Part shown: piece by piece, positions 17,416 through 26,279 of the stretch
Layout: each line of letters starts with the position of its first letter
Position numbering within the stretch: position 1 is the first letter of the stretch
Source: Flavobacterium sp. KACC 22763
Lineage (GTDB): Bacteria; Bacteroidota; Bacteroidia; Flavobacteriales; Flavobacteriaceae
Assembly: GCF_028736155.1 (NCBI RefSeq)
Contig: NZ_CP117879.1
Location: 5,270,001-5,334,000, forward strand
Direction: 5' to 3'
DNA length: 64,000 nt
Position numbers and translations under genes: made by a program
Notes under the pieces: generated by a model
What the model was told of the DNA's origin: nothing
Database searches by the model: none
What the model saw: only the letters and a program-made list of their open reading frames with translations

Positions 17416-17683
17416 CTCTTTTTAAATTTTAAGGATGCCAAAGATAAATTTTACAGCAGAAATAATAGTTAAATCTTCAAATAGATATTCACAATTTTAG
17501 ATGATTTTAGGTAATGTTTTGAGAATCTGAAAGTTGTGATTTTTACTGAATAATTTGGCTTCATTTTTTATGTTTTTTATGTAAAACACTGTAAAACAAT
17601 CGTTTGGTTTTTAAGCTGAAATATTATAGAAAAAATATGAATTTTCTGAAATCCAAGTAATCGATTTATTCGTAAGTACCAAT

Positions 17684-17764
17684 AATAATGGCTGGGAATG
17701 GAGTTAAATTCAAATGATATTGGTTTTTGGAGCATATTGAATTTTCGCATTTCCAGCTATTATT
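17684..17764. repeat. Imperfect long hairpin before small gene
   Basis: Arms 17684-17700 (AATAATGGCTGGGAATG) and 17748-17764 pair with two mismatches, and AAATTCAA (17707-17714) pairs with TTGAATTT (17738-17745) inside. The hairpin spans 81 bases and ends 25 bases before the start of the small gene at 17789. The remainder of the spacer from 17416 shows nothing I can name. Confidence 0.65.
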
Positions 17765-17788
17765 TTTATCACTATTAAAAATAAAAGG

Positions 17789-18031
17789 TTGGGAAAATTA
17801 AACGTTCAGATGTTGGCAGAGACTTTAAAATATCTGGAAAGCAAACAGCGCGAATTAAAAAGACAAGATCAAAAAGACACACGAAGTCTAGATTCGATCA
17901 TTAAATATTTGAAAAAAGATATGATGGAACAGCACAATTTATCTGACCATTATCAATTGATAAAACAAGAAATTAAAGACACCGAAACTTTTATTGAGAG
18001 CGTCAAAAACATCATTGAAATCAATTCTTAA
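17789..18031 (+). CDS. Small helical hypothetical protein
   Basis: An 80-residue charged, helical protein, probably a coiled coil (LKYLESKQRELKRQDQKDTR). The open frame begins with TTG at 17789 and an ATG follows at 17810. The longer form has AAAGG directly before it, the shorter a GGGAAAA about 12 bases upstream, so the start is uncertain. No family recognised. It converges on the protease-like gene with a 29-base gap. Confidence 0.5.
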   Translation: MGKLNVQMLAETLKYLESKQRELKRQDQKDTRSLDSIIKYLKKDMMEQHNLSDHYQLIKQEIKDTETFIESVKNIIEINS

Positions 18032-18060
18032 AAACACTTAATATTATAGAATTTTACTTT

Positions 18061-18999
18061 TTATTCCAATTTGAATTTTTCGTTTTTGCAATCCAGAATC
18101 AGTTTATGGTTTAGGAAAAGTTTGTTGCCAATCATTCCCTGCATTCCAGAACGTTTCATCAAGAATTTTTGAAGATCTGAAGTGCCTTCGATATAAGTAA
18201 CTTCAGAAAGGTTCAATGTTATTTTTCCAAATTGTATTTTCTTTTTCGCGGAAGCGGAATACACACTCAAAGTATTTCCCCACGAATTTCCTTTTTCGGT
18301 TTTTATCTTACTGTTTTTATTGCGGTATTGCAGCCAGATTTCTTTTGTTGTAATGAGTTCATAACCGCTAGTTCCAGAATCGTATAGCAGTTTTAGTTTT
18401 TCATTTTCGATAACGGAAGGAATGAGTATTTTACGTTTTTTGAATTCAAAATCGGTGAAATCATTTTCTTTGATTTTTTCGATGAATGAACATTGATTGT
18501 TCATGAAATCTAAAATAGTAACACGTTTTTCTAATAAATCGGTTCCAATTGTACCGATTATGTTCGCGGCTTTTAAATCATCAAAATTAATTTTTTCACC
18601 ATAATTCAAAACTTCAAAATTATCTGAAGTTATATTCATATTTCCAATTGTAAAAGCAGTAGAAATCGTGGCGTTTTCATTATCAATTTTCAGCTGATTT
18701 TGAAATTTTGCTGCGATAGATTCTACTGATTTTTTGTAGAAAATGGTAATAGGCGAACCCGAATCAAACTGCATATAGAATGTCCGATCGATTCCTTTTA
18801 TATTAACAGGTAAAAGTAGAGCAGAATGGGAGTTGCCGTTGCTCGAAATCCATTTTGCTGGAATATTTTCTGCAACTCCTGAAACATTTAAATAGTTTTC
18901 TGGTGGGGTGAATTTCTTTTGAAAATAAAAATATCCTCCGATCAAGAATAAAACGATAATAGCTAAAAATACGAATGCAATTTTCTTAAATAATTTCAT
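18061..18999 (-). CDS. Aspartic-protease-like membrane-anchored protein
   Basis: A 312-residue protein anchored by one N-terminal hydrophobic segment (about 5-25), the rest outside the inner membrane. Two D-S-G motifs are visible: MQFDSGSPITIFY near 92 and LLYDSGTSGYE near 200. Two such sites are the pattern of a two-lobed aspartic protease, but the usual hydrophobic motif after each is weak, so activity is not certain. I start at 18999 since the frame above adds only MQKKQT. Function in the envelope unknown. Confidence 0.65.
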   Translation of the reverse strand: MKLFKKIAFVFLAIIVLFLIGGYFYFQKKFTPPENYLNVSGVAENIPAKWISSNGNSHSALLLPVNIKGIDRTFYMQFDSGSPITIFYKKSVESIAAKFQNQLKIDNENATISTAFTIGNMNITSDNFEVLNYGEKINFDDLKAANIIGTIGTDLLEKRVTILDFMNNQCSFIEKIKENDFTDFEFKKRKILIPSVIENEKLKLLYDSGTSGYELITTKEIWLQYRNKNSKIKTEKGNSWGNTLSVYSASAKKKIQFGKITLNLSEVTYIEGTSDLQKFLMKRSGMQGMIGNKLFLNHKLILDCKNEKFKLE

Positions 19000-19087
19000 G
19001 GTCTGTTTTTTCTGCAAGATTCGGGTTTCGTTTCCGATTTTCGTTTAAAAACAGTACGACAGTTTTACGCCATTTTTATGACTTGTG

Positions 19088-19627
19088 TTATAAGAAGTTG
19101 TTTTTCAGTTTTATAGCTAGGTTTTGATTTTGGTTTAAACTGATTCCGTTTAGAATAACGATTATGAGTTTTAAGCTAAAAATTGCAATTAATGGAATAA
19201 TAAAAAGAGGGAATTTTAAAGTAAATGATTTTTGAACAAACGGACTTGCAATCATTAAAACCGAAAGAATAAGACTTAGAACAATTTGAAGACTTACAAT
19301 TTGTTTGCCTATTTCTTTATTTATCGGATCTTGGGTTTTATAAGTTAAAACTAAAGGGAAAATAACGCTCCCAAACGGAATGATAAGCCCAGATAAAACA
19401 GAAAGATTAATCAGTTTGGCTCTTTCGATTTGGACGCTTTCCTTTTTGAATGTAAGATTTTCGGGATTGGTTTCTAGAGCTTCGGCAATTGTTTTTAAGG
19501 TAAAACCTTTAAGAATGCTTCCAGCTTCAATTCTCTGAATAGTCCGTAATGAAAGACCCGATTTTTCGGCAAGTTCATTTTGAGTCATGTTTTTTTCTTC
19601 TCTCAAAAGTTTAACTTTATTCTTCAT
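19088..19627 (-). CDS. XRE regulator with C-terminal membrane domain
   Basis: A 179-residue protein with an XRE helix-turn-helix at the N-terminus (MKNKVKLLREEKNMTQNELA, then KSGLSLRTIQRIEAG) and about three membrane segments from residue 80 to 170. This architecture places a DNA-binding domain on a membrane anchor, so it may sense the membrane or a ligand there. The frame is open to 19717, but 19627 matches the domain start. It lies beside, and divergent from, GH130. Confidence 0.78.
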   Translation of the reverse strand: MKNKVKLLREEKNMTQNELAEKSGLSLRTIQRIEAGSILKGFTLKTIAEALETNPENLTFKKESVQIERAKLINLSVLSGLIIPFGSVIFPLVLTYKTQDPINKEIGKQIVSLQIVLSLILSVLMIASPFVQKSFTLKFPLFIIPLIAIFSLKLIIVILNGISLNQNQNLAIKLKNNFL

Positions 19628-19815
19628 GGTTTTAAACTGCTGGTTTAAAGACGAAATTATGAAAAAAGTTTTGATGAAATGGGTACGAATAAAACCTTCA
19701 ATTATATACCAATTCAAAGTTTAATAAAAAATTAAGTTTTTTTCTTTAACAAAATTCACTAACTTGTTGTGTAATAAATGATTCCTTTAATGATGTTATC
19801 ATAAAATTTCCAGTT

Positions 19816-21282
19816 ATGCGAGTATCCGTTGTACGAAAAAATGTAAAGTTGTTGCCAGATTCTAAAAGAGTTGTTGCCCGATATTTTATGAATGGGCAGG
19901 AAAGGACCCAGCAAATGGTGCTTCGGATAATGATGCTGGATGAGAAACAAGTACTGCAGACTTTGGAGCAGACACTTCGCGAATTTGCCAGAAGACATCG
20001 AAATATCTCGGCTGTATTTTTTAGACACTGCGAAAGAATTCGTCCTATAATTGAAGGAATGGAGATCGATTATGAGGCCATGTCTCTAGACCGAAAAATG
20101 CTTATTGGATCTTATTGTACAATGGAATATGCCATAGAATCGGCGGCGATTTTTAACCCTTCAATTGTTGAAGATTTTGATCAGACGGGGCTGGAAATGG
20201 GAGAAAAACGTGTTATTATTTCTTTTCGTGCAACGGGCGAAGGCCATATTTCGTCGATTGTTTTTAGAAGAGCCATTTTAGATCGCGACAATAATCTGCA
20301 CATTATGAAGATAGGAAATCATATTGATCAGGCAGAAATCGAACATAAAACATTATTTAATAAAGAGCGGTTTTTAACTAAGTTGTATGAGATGCACACA
20401 ACTGATAAATATATCGCTCAGATTATGCAGGATCTTCCTGAGGAATTTGAATTTGCTGTGCTGAAAAACACGCTTATTGAAGCTTTAAAAGATCCTTTAA
20501 TTAGAGAAGAGAGAAAAGTTGCGCTGGAAGAAATATTGTGGCTGGCAAATTCTTTTTACGATTTGCAGTTCAAACATGATTCAGATATAACAGAACGCGT
20601 CATTTTTCCTATTTCTGATTCTGAAAGCCGAGGAATAGAAGATGCACGTTTTGTGCGTTTTGTTGATGATAACGGTTCAGATCGCGTTATGGCAACTTAT
20701 ACGGCTTATAATGGACACACAATTTTGCCAAAATTAATCTCAACCGAAGATTTTTATAGTTTTAGAGTTATGCCACTTCATGGAGAAGGAGCGCAGAATA
20801 AAAACCTGGCTTTATTTCCTCGAAAAATAAAAGGTAAATATGCCATGCTGGCTAGAATTGACGGCGTTAATAATTATATTATGTATTCTGATCGTGTAAC
20901 ACAATGGAATACGCCAATTCTTTTGCAAAAGCCTAAATTTACTTGGGAATTGACCCAGATAGGAAATTGCGGTTCTCCGCTATGGACAGAAGAAGGCTGG
21001 CTTGTTATTACGCATGGAGTTGGTACAATGAGACGTTACTGTATTGGTGCTTCATTATTTGATTTAGATGATCCGTCTAAGGAAATTGGAAGATTGACTG
21101 AACCTTTGCTTTCGCCTTCAGAAGATGAACGAGAAGGCTATGTACCAAATGTAGTATATTCTTGCGGCGCGATTATTCATAATAACAGTTTGATTCTGCC
21201 TTATGCCGTATCAGATTATTGCTCAACTTATGCTGTGGTGGATATGGTTGAATTGCTGGATGCGCTGAGGAAAAGTAAATAA
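19816..21282 (+). CDS. Glycoside hydrolase family 130 phosphorylase
   Basis: A 488-residue cytoplasmic protein of the GH130 family, which cleaves beta-mannosides with phosphate to give mannose-1-phosphate, or hydrolyses them. The central region with SESRGIEDARFVRFVDDNG carries the E-D-A-R pattern of the catalytic site, and later YVPNVVYSCGAIIHN resembles the conserved C-terminal motif. There is an N-terminal extension of about 170 residues before the five-bladed core. No sugar transporter or other glycosidase stands nearby, so the substrate cannot be inferred. It is divergent from the membrane XRE regulator. Confidence 0.88.
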   Translation: MRVSVVRKNVKLLPDSKRVVARYFMNGQERTQQMVLRIMMLDEKQVLQTLEQTLREFARRHRNISAVFFRHCERIRPIIEGMEIDYEAMSLDRKMLIGSYCTMEYAIESAAIFNPSIVEDFDQTGLEMGEKRVIISFRATGEGHISSIVFRRAILDRDNNLHIMKIGNHIDQAEIEHKTLFNKERFLTKLYEMHTTDKYIAQIMQDLPEEFEFAVLKNTLIEALKDPLIREERKVALEEILWLANSFYDLQFKHDSDITERVIFPISDSESRGIEDARFVRFVDDNGSDRVMATYTAYNGHTILPKLISTEDFYSFRVMPLHGEGAQNKNLALFPRKIKGKYAMLARIDGVNNYIMYSDRVTQWNTPILLQKPKFTWELTQIGNCGSPLWTEEGWLVITHGVGTMRRYCIGASLFDLDDPSKEIGRLTEPLLSPSEDEREGYVPNVVYSCGAIIHNNSLILPYAVSDYCSTYAVVDMVELLDALRKSK

Positions 21283-21284
21283 AC

Positions 21285-21416
21285 TTATCTTTTGTTTTTA
21301 AGATTAGGGATTTTCTTCGTCAGGTTTCTCCAATATCGTTTTGGCATGTGTTTGGTATTTTTTCTTGATTTGATATTAACACTGCTGAATTTTAGTTTTT
21401 TAGAGCGAAAAGCCAT
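21285..21416 (-). CDS. Candidate small basic protein
   Basis: An ATG at 21416 on the minus strand opens a 43-residue frame ending at 21285, three bases past the GH130 stop on the other strand. It reads MAFRSKKLKFSSVN, then continues with many Lys and Arg (about 40 percent of residues) and one Trp. No signal peptide, no promoter match and no family I know. It could be a real nucleic-acid-binding small protein or a chance frame. The rest of the 390-base spacer shows nothing. Confidence 0.3.
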   Translation of the reverse strand: MAFRSKKLKFSSVNIKSRKNTKHMPKRYWRNLTKKIPNLKNKR

Positions 21417-21672
21417 TCTTTCAATACCAAGAATTCATGTTAGAAAATTAGCCAAATAAGCTGTTCTAAATTGTATTAATTTTTTTTTGGAAGGTTATTT
21501 TTACATTAAAAAAATAACTATATTTAAAATTCAAAAAACAGGTATAAATACGGGTTTGTAGATTGCTGAAACTTTATACATTCGCCGAAAGAGAAAAACT
21601 GATTTCCCCCCTTAACATTGGTTTTTCAAATTTAGAAGTATTAGCAAATATTAGGAACAAACGGCTAAAACA

Positions 21673-21918
21673 ATGAAATTTGTAAAAGGACAAGATGTTT
21701 CCTACACAGCATTGAGTGGGATATCTTACAAGGGAACTATTATCGAAAGAAAAATGGTTTTTAAAAAGGGGCTTATAATAAAATCGACTTCAAAAGAAAG
21801 TGATTTTCATTATCTTATCGAGATACACAAAAATGGCACAACAGAGAAAATTCTATGTGCTGAAAATCATCTTAAATTATTAGAAAAGAAAAAACGCGTT
21901 GCAAAGAAAGTGGCTTAG
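21673..21918 (+). CDS. Small conserved protein, Tudor/KOW-like
   Basis: An 81-residue protein. The start MKFVKGQDVSYTALSGISYKG and the strand-rich middle resemble a small beta-barrel of the KOW/Tudor kind, ending in a Lys-rich tail (KKKRVAKKVA) that suits RNA or DNA binding. This is a shape-based guess. Its last 4 bases overlap the end of the convergent hydrolase gene. A 390-base spacer precedes it. Confidence 0.6.
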   Translation: MKFVKGQDVSYTALSGISYKGTIIERKMVFKKGLIIKSTSKESDFHYLIEIHKNGTTEKILCAENHLKLLEKKKRVAKKVA

Positions 21919-22676
21919 TAGTTCTCTGCCATAAATGCAGCGATTTTATCTAAAACAGTTTTTGGAGCTTCCTTGTGTGGAGTATGTCCAACGTTTGGTA
22001 TGATATATTTTTCAGTTTTTCCAGATACCGCATTTATCGTTTTTCTGACTTGATCTAAAGTTCCGTATTCATCTTTTTCGCCTTGAATAAATAGTAACGG
22101 AGATTTGATTTCATGGAGAAGGTTTTCAATGTTCCAATTTCTAAAATCGGCGCTGAGCCATGTTTCAGTCCAAGCTTTAAAAATAGTTTCCGTTTTGTTT
22201 CCGTGATATTTCTGAAGTCTTTCAGGCAAGTTTGTGTTTTGATACGCAATGACAGCCTCACGAATACCATTAAGCGTAATTTCTTCAGCAAAAATATGTG
22301 CCGCTTCACAAATAACCATTTTAATGCGTTGCGGATATTTACTTGCAGCAATCAATGCAATCGAACCTCCATCGCTGTGCCCAAATAAAATAGCATTTTC
22401 AATTTTTAGCTTTTCTAGAATAGTATTTAAAATGTCAGCTTCTAATTCTAGATAATTTAAAGGACGAACATAAGTCGGCATTGGGTCAGATTTCCCATAT
22501 CCTAATCTATCATAAATTAAAATATTACATTGAGAAACCTCAGCAATCTGTTTTGGAAAATCTCTCCAAAGTTCTACACAACCTAAAGAATCGTGAAGAA
22601 ATACAATTGTAGGGCGATTTTCAAAACCATAAAAATGTTCTGCGTAGAGATTATTTCCGTTTATATTGATTAACAT
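21915..22676 (-). CDS. Alpha/beta hydrolase
   Basis: A 253-residue alpha/beta hydrolase. The oxyanion region LHDSLGC and the nucleophile elbow GHSDGGS (catalytic Ser) are clear, with the catalytic His near the end in NVGHTPHKEAP and an Asp likely in EKDEYG. No signal peptide. Start ATG at 22676 overlaps the stop of the EamA transporter gene by 7 bases, so the two form an operon. The substrate is unknown; neighbours suggest use of a compound handled by the transporter, but that is inference. Confidence 0.9.
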   Translation of the reverse strand: MLININGNNLYAEHFYGFENRPTIVFLHDSLGCVELWRDFPKQIAEVSQCNILIYDRLGYGKSDPMPTYVRPLNYLELEADILNTILEKLKIENAILFGHSDGGSIALIAASKYPQRIKMVICEAAHIFAEEITLNGIREAVIAYQNTNLPERLQKYHGNKTETIFKAWTETWLSADFRNWNIENLLHEIKSPLLFIQGEKDEYGTLDQVRKTINAVSGKTEKYIIPNVGHTPHKEAPKTVLDKIAAFMAENY

Positions 22677-23572
22677 ATCGCGGTTTCGTTTTGGATTACT
22701 TTTTCTTTTTTAGCTTTCGAAACATTAAGATAAACAATTGAGCCAAGCATTATTGCAATGCCGACAATTTGCAGAAAGGTGACTTTTTCGCCCAATATAA
22801 TATGTGCACAAAAAACGGCAGCAGGCAATTCTAGCGTTAATAAGACTGAACTCAAACTCGCACCAATTTTAGGCATTCCGACTGTAAAACAGATTGGCGG
22901 AATCACAGTTCCGAAAATGGCTAAGAATGTTCCCCATTGCAACAACCCAAAATCTAAATGCGTGCTAGTGGTAATCGCTTCGCAGTTGATTAAAAATATA
23001 ATCATGGCAGAACCACTGGTCATTAAAGCACTTTTTTCAAACATTGGCGTTTCTTTGCCAATTTTGCTTGTGAAAACAATATATAAAGTATAAAGGATTG
23101 CCGATAATAAGCTCAAAGCGATTCCTGTAAAAGAAATAGCAGCATTGTTTAGATCTAAAAGATTCCCTGCAAGAACAGTTCCTAAAATGATAAAAAGTGC
23201 AGAACCAACCTCAACTGAATTGGGCTTTTTCTTAAAAAATATCCAATCAACCAAAATGCTAAGCCACGTAATCTGCATTAATAAAACAATCGCCAAAGAA
23301 GCGGGAATATAGGCTACAGATAAATAATAGGTATAGGCAGAAGACCCCATTGTGGTTCCCGCCAAAAGTAATTTCCAGTTTAACACCAGTTTAGTGCCAT
23401 TTTTGAGCTTCCTGAAAATTACGATTGACCATAAAATTATGGTTCCTGCAAGTGCTTGTGTCAAAGTGATTTCGGCAGGAGAATAACCTTCTCCGTATGC
23501 GATTTTAGCAAAAGAAGAAAGCATTCCGAAACTTAATGCGCCCAAAGCTACAATGATAATATATTTGTTCAT
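22670..23572 (-). CDS. EamA/DMT family transporter
   Basis: A 300-residue inner-membrane protein with ten hydrophobic segments in two EamA repeats, the layout of the drug/metabolite transporter superfamily. Such proteins export amino acids or other metabolites. Its stop overlaps the downstream hydrolase start. The promoter region is shared with a divergent Lrp/AsnC regulator at 23734, a common arrangement for amino-acid exporters under control of that regulator. Amino-acid export is therefore a reasonable guess. Confidence 0.9.
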   Translation of the reverse strand: MNKYIIIVALGALSFGMLSSFAKIAYGEGYSPAEITLTQALAGTIILWSIVIFRKLKNGTKLVLNWKLLLAGTTMGSSAYTYYLSVAYIPASLAIVLLMQITWLSILVDWIFFKKKPNSVEVGSALFIILGTVLAGNLLDLNNAAISFTGIALSLLSAILYTLYIVFTSKIGKETPMFEKSALMTSGSAMIIFLINCEAITTSTHLDFGLLQWGTFLAIFGTVIPPICFTVGMPKIGASLSSVLLTLELPAAVFCAHIILGEKVTFLQIVGIAIMLGSIVYLNVSKAKKEKVIQNETAIC

Positions 23573-23733
23573 TTTTTATTGTTGAAATATGTTTTGTACA
23601 TTCAAAAGTATAAAATGAAGAATAAAGGTCGATGTTTTAGATTTAAATATGTATTTAATGTTGTAATATGTATTTATTTATGTGTTTTGTCCGAAATTGA
23701 ATTATTTTTTATACTTTAACTGGAAAAAATCCG

Positions 23734-24192
23734 ATGCAAGAATTAAGCAAACAAGAAATAGAGTTACTTCGAATCCTTCAGGAGAATGCAAGATTTGATA
23801 TTACAGATTTGACGGAAAGACTCAACATGTCGAGAACTTCGGTTTATGATAGAATAAAAAAACTGGAAAACGAAGGTTACATTAAAGATTATGTGGCGAT
23901 AATTGACCCGAAAAAGGTAGGGTTAAATTTTACAGTAATTATAAATGTTTCTCTAAACAGTCAGCGTTTAGAATTGGTTGAAGAATTTTCGAGACAAGTT
24001 GCGGCACTCGATGAGGTTGTTGAAGGATATGTAACTGGAGGAATCTTCGATTATGTTCTAAAGGTTGTGGTGAAAGATCCCGAATCGTTTAACGATTTTA
24101 TCAGAAAGCTTTCGGATATTCCTAATATTAGTAAAGTACAGAGTTCGTTTGTAATGAGTTATATCAAACAATCTACTAAATTGCATTTTTAG
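23734..24192 (+). CDS. Lrp/AsnC family transcriptional regulator
   Basis: A 152-residue regulator. The N-terminal winged helix-turn-helix is visible (QEIELLRILQENARFDITDL, then LTERLNMSRTSVYDRIKKLE), followed by the ligand-binding RAM domain with GYVTGGIFDYVLKVVV. Lrp proteins form octamers and respond to amino acids. It is divergent from the EamA transporter with a 161-base shared control region and probably regulates that operon. Confidence 0.92.
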   Translation: MQELSKQEIELLRILQENARFDITDLTERLNMSRTSVYDRIKKLENEGYIKDYVAIIDPKKVGLNFTVIINVSLNSQRLELVEEFSRQVAALDEVVEGYVTGGIFDYVLKVVVKDPESFNDFIRKLSDIPNISKVQSSFVMSYIKQSTKLHF

Positions 24193-24194
24193 AT

Positions 24195-24241
24195 AAAAAA
24201 CTACGCAAAACTTTTATTTATAAGGTTTTGCGTAGTTTTTT
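24195..24241. terminator. Bidirectional terminator
   Basis: Inverted repeat with core ACTACGCAAAAC and its complement, preceded by an A-run and followed by a T-run. It lies between the convergent Lrp gene and TPR regulator gene. Confidence 0.85.
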
Positions 24242-24258
24242 ATTAAATCTATTATAGA

Positions 24259-25839
24259 TTAAAAGTCATTTTTTAGTCCAATTCTTTTTAAGCTGTTTAT
24301 AATTCTAAAAACAATTTCGTCAGAAAACATAAAACTAGAAAGCATTTCTTTTATTTCTGTTGCTGTCTGAGGCTGTAGTTCCAGAAGGTTATTTAAATAG
24401 ATTTTCGCTTTTGCATCTTCACTTAAGAGAGATAAAGAAACAGCTTTTAGCAACGGATCCCAAATGGTTTCGCCAAAATCCATTTTTTCAGCCCAATATA
24501 AAGACTTTTGGTATTCTTTTTTGTGGATGTAGTAATAACAATATCCAACATTAATCCACCATGGATGTGAAAGGTTAATACGGATTGCATTTTCTAATAA
24601 ATTAAAACCTTTTTCAAAATAACCTGCAAAAATCAACACACAGCCTATTCCTGAAGTAATACCAGACGAATTAGGATTTATTTTCAAACATTGTTCTGTT
24701 GCTGATAGACAATTGTCCTGATCTTTTTTAAAGCAGTTTATAATGGCCAGTGCATACCAAGCCTGCTGGCAATTAGGATCAATATTTAGAGCTTTTGTAA
24801 TACAATGACTGCTTTTTTCTACCGTTTTTTTGGAATTGTCTAATCCCAAGGCAATAGAAGCTAAATGCATTTCGCCCAGCATTGCCCAAGCAATTGCATG
24901 GTTAGGGTCTAATTCTACAGCTTCAGTTAAATTGGAGAGCGCTTTAGCAAAATTTTCGATAGAATAGGAACGCTGATATTCGTGATAACTGCAGATTGCT
25001 CTTAAAATACCAGTGTTATTTGAAATTTTAGAAGGGGCAGTTTTTACTATTTCATTAAAAATAACACCATAATATCCGCCCATAGTAGAAACAATATCTC
25101 TCACAATTTCATTTTGAATTCTAATGCCATCATCTAGAGTGGCAGGTGTAAACAATTTGGTCAATATAAACTTTCCTGAGGATGAGTCTATCAAATTGAC
25201 TCTGATCTGCAGTTTGTTGCTGATAATTTGAATATGTCCTGTGATAATAAAGTCTGCTCCGAGAAGATTGGCAGCTTCTAGAACATTTTCATTAATTTTT
25301 GCAATACTATCAGAAGAGAAATGGCCGATTACAGAGATATCCTGAAAACGTGAAAGTTCTGCACTGATTTCTTCAGAAAGAATTTGCGAAAAGGCTTCTA
25401 GATCTGGACGGTGGGCAATTGTTTTAAAAGGAAAAACCGTAATCACAGGATTGGTTTTAGTGGTACTGATAGGGAGATCAGTAGGTCTCGGTTTATTATT
25501 ATGAACAAATTCTGGAACATAACCGCCTTTTGGGACATGAATAATTAGCGGATTGTCTTTTCCGTCTGTAGAATAATACTCATGAAGCAATTTTCTTAAG
25601 CGTCCTGCATGAATTCGAACCATGGCGTCATCATGAGGATTAAAATGAGAAGGTCTGCTTAAAGCATTTACAGCTATAGAATATTCTTTGATAAACTGCT
25701 GTCTTTCATCTATAGTTTCTGTCACAATATAGCGCAGAAAGTTACTTAACAGTGTTGAGTTTTTAAAAGAATAAAACTTTAAAACATTCTCCAGTTCATT
25801 ATAGATTTTATCCGAGGGGATTTTTTTTGTAGACTCCAT
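24259..25839 (-). CDS. TPR protein with TolB/FlgO-like domain
   Basis: A 526-residue protein of the class often labelled adenylate cyclase-like or CadC-like. Residues 1-105 form a conserved N-terminal domain with MVRIHAGRLRKLLHEYY, seen in regulators of this type. Residues 130-245 form a domain where VFPFKTI and DFIITGHIQ match the FlgO/TolB-like fold. From 290 to the end there are several tetratricopeptide repeats. No cyclase catalytic domain and no membrane segment are visible. It is divergent from the porin/aspartase/asparaginase cluster and may regulate it through sites in the 440-base spacer; this is inference. Confidence 0.75.
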   Translation of the reverse strand: MESTKKIPSDKIYNELENVLKFYSFKNSTLLSNFLRYIVTETIDERQQFIKEYSIAVNALSRPSHFNPHDDAMVRIHAGRLRKLLHEYYSTDGKDNPLIIHVPKGGYVPEFVHNNKPRPTDLPISTTKTNPVITVFPFKTIAHRPDLEAFSQILSEEISAELSRFQDISVIGHFSSDSIAKINENVLEAANLLGADFIITGHIQIISNKLQIRVNLIDSSSGKFILTKLFTPATLDDGIRIQNEIVRDIVSTMGGYYGVIFNEIVKTAPSKISNNTGILRAICSYHEYQRSYSIENFAKALSNLTEAVELDPNHAIAWAMLGEMHLASIALGLDNSKKTVEKSSHCITKALNIDPNCQQAWYALAIINCFKKDQDNCLSATEQCLKINPNSSGITSGIGCVLIFAGYFEKGFNLLENAIRINLSHPWWINVGYCYYYIHKKEYQKSLYWAEKMDFGETIWDPLLKAVSLSLLSEDAKAKIYLNNLLELQPQTATEIKEMLSSFMFSDEIVFRIINSLKRIGLKNDF

Positions 25840-25970
25840 AATAAATTATTTGAAAATTATTAATGTCAAAAAAAAGTCACTGGGGCGTATAAAATGTTAA
25901 AGACCAAATACTTATGAAGATATAAATTTATTAAAATTTTTAACATGTTAGTATTATTAATCTGATATTT

Positions 25971-25994
25971 TTAACCGTTAAATGTAACGGTTAA
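25971..25994. promoter_or_regulatory. Perfect palindrome, candidate operator
   Basis: TTAACCGTTA, a 4-base spacer AATG, then TAACGGTTAA: a perfect 10-base inverted repeat in the spacer between the TPR regulator and the porin gene, 132 bases upstream of the TPR start and 28 bases before the TATATTTG element. Size and symmetry suit a dimeric DNA-binding protein. No T-run follows, so it is not a terminator. Confidence 0.65.
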
Positions 25995-26021
25995 TAACCC
26001 TATTTGTGCTGTTGTATTAGT

Positions 26022-26029
26022 TATATTTG
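26022..26029 (+). promoter_or_regulatory. Candidate -7 element, porin operon
   Basis: TATATTTG matches TAnnTTTG. If used, the mRNA would have a leader of about 240 bases before the porin ATG. A TTG stands 15 bases upstream, shorter than the usual 19. Confidence 0.4.
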
Positions 26030-26190
26030 TTTGATAATCAGTTAAAAACTGTGTTTGTTCTCTTTTTTTAACAAAAAAAAGACTGTAATAATTAGGTGTT
26101 GAAATTTTTGCATTCCCATTATTAGAAGCTTTTAGGATCAGATAAAAGTTTTTAAGGTGAATAAAAATTCGTACTGAGAAAAATCGATTT

Positions 26191-26220
26191 TTTTAAAATA
26201 AAATGACTTTTATTTTAAAA
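26191..26220. promoter_or_regulatory. Perfect hairpin in porin leader
   Basis: A perfect 13-base inverted repeat (TTTTAAAATAAAA and its complement) around TGAC, 60 bases before the porin start. All-AT stems argue against a terminator; an operator or leader-mRNA hairpin is possible. The rest of the 440-base spacer shows nothing else I can name. Confidence 0.6.
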
Positions 26221-26279
26221 CCAGGACTGCAAAAATCAGATTAAAAGTTGTATCCCATAACAAACAAACTATAATCATT

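Noticed and set aside
26203..26244. 13-codon frame in the porin leader
   Set aside because: Inside the AT hairpin, composition ordinary, no regulatory amino-acid run.
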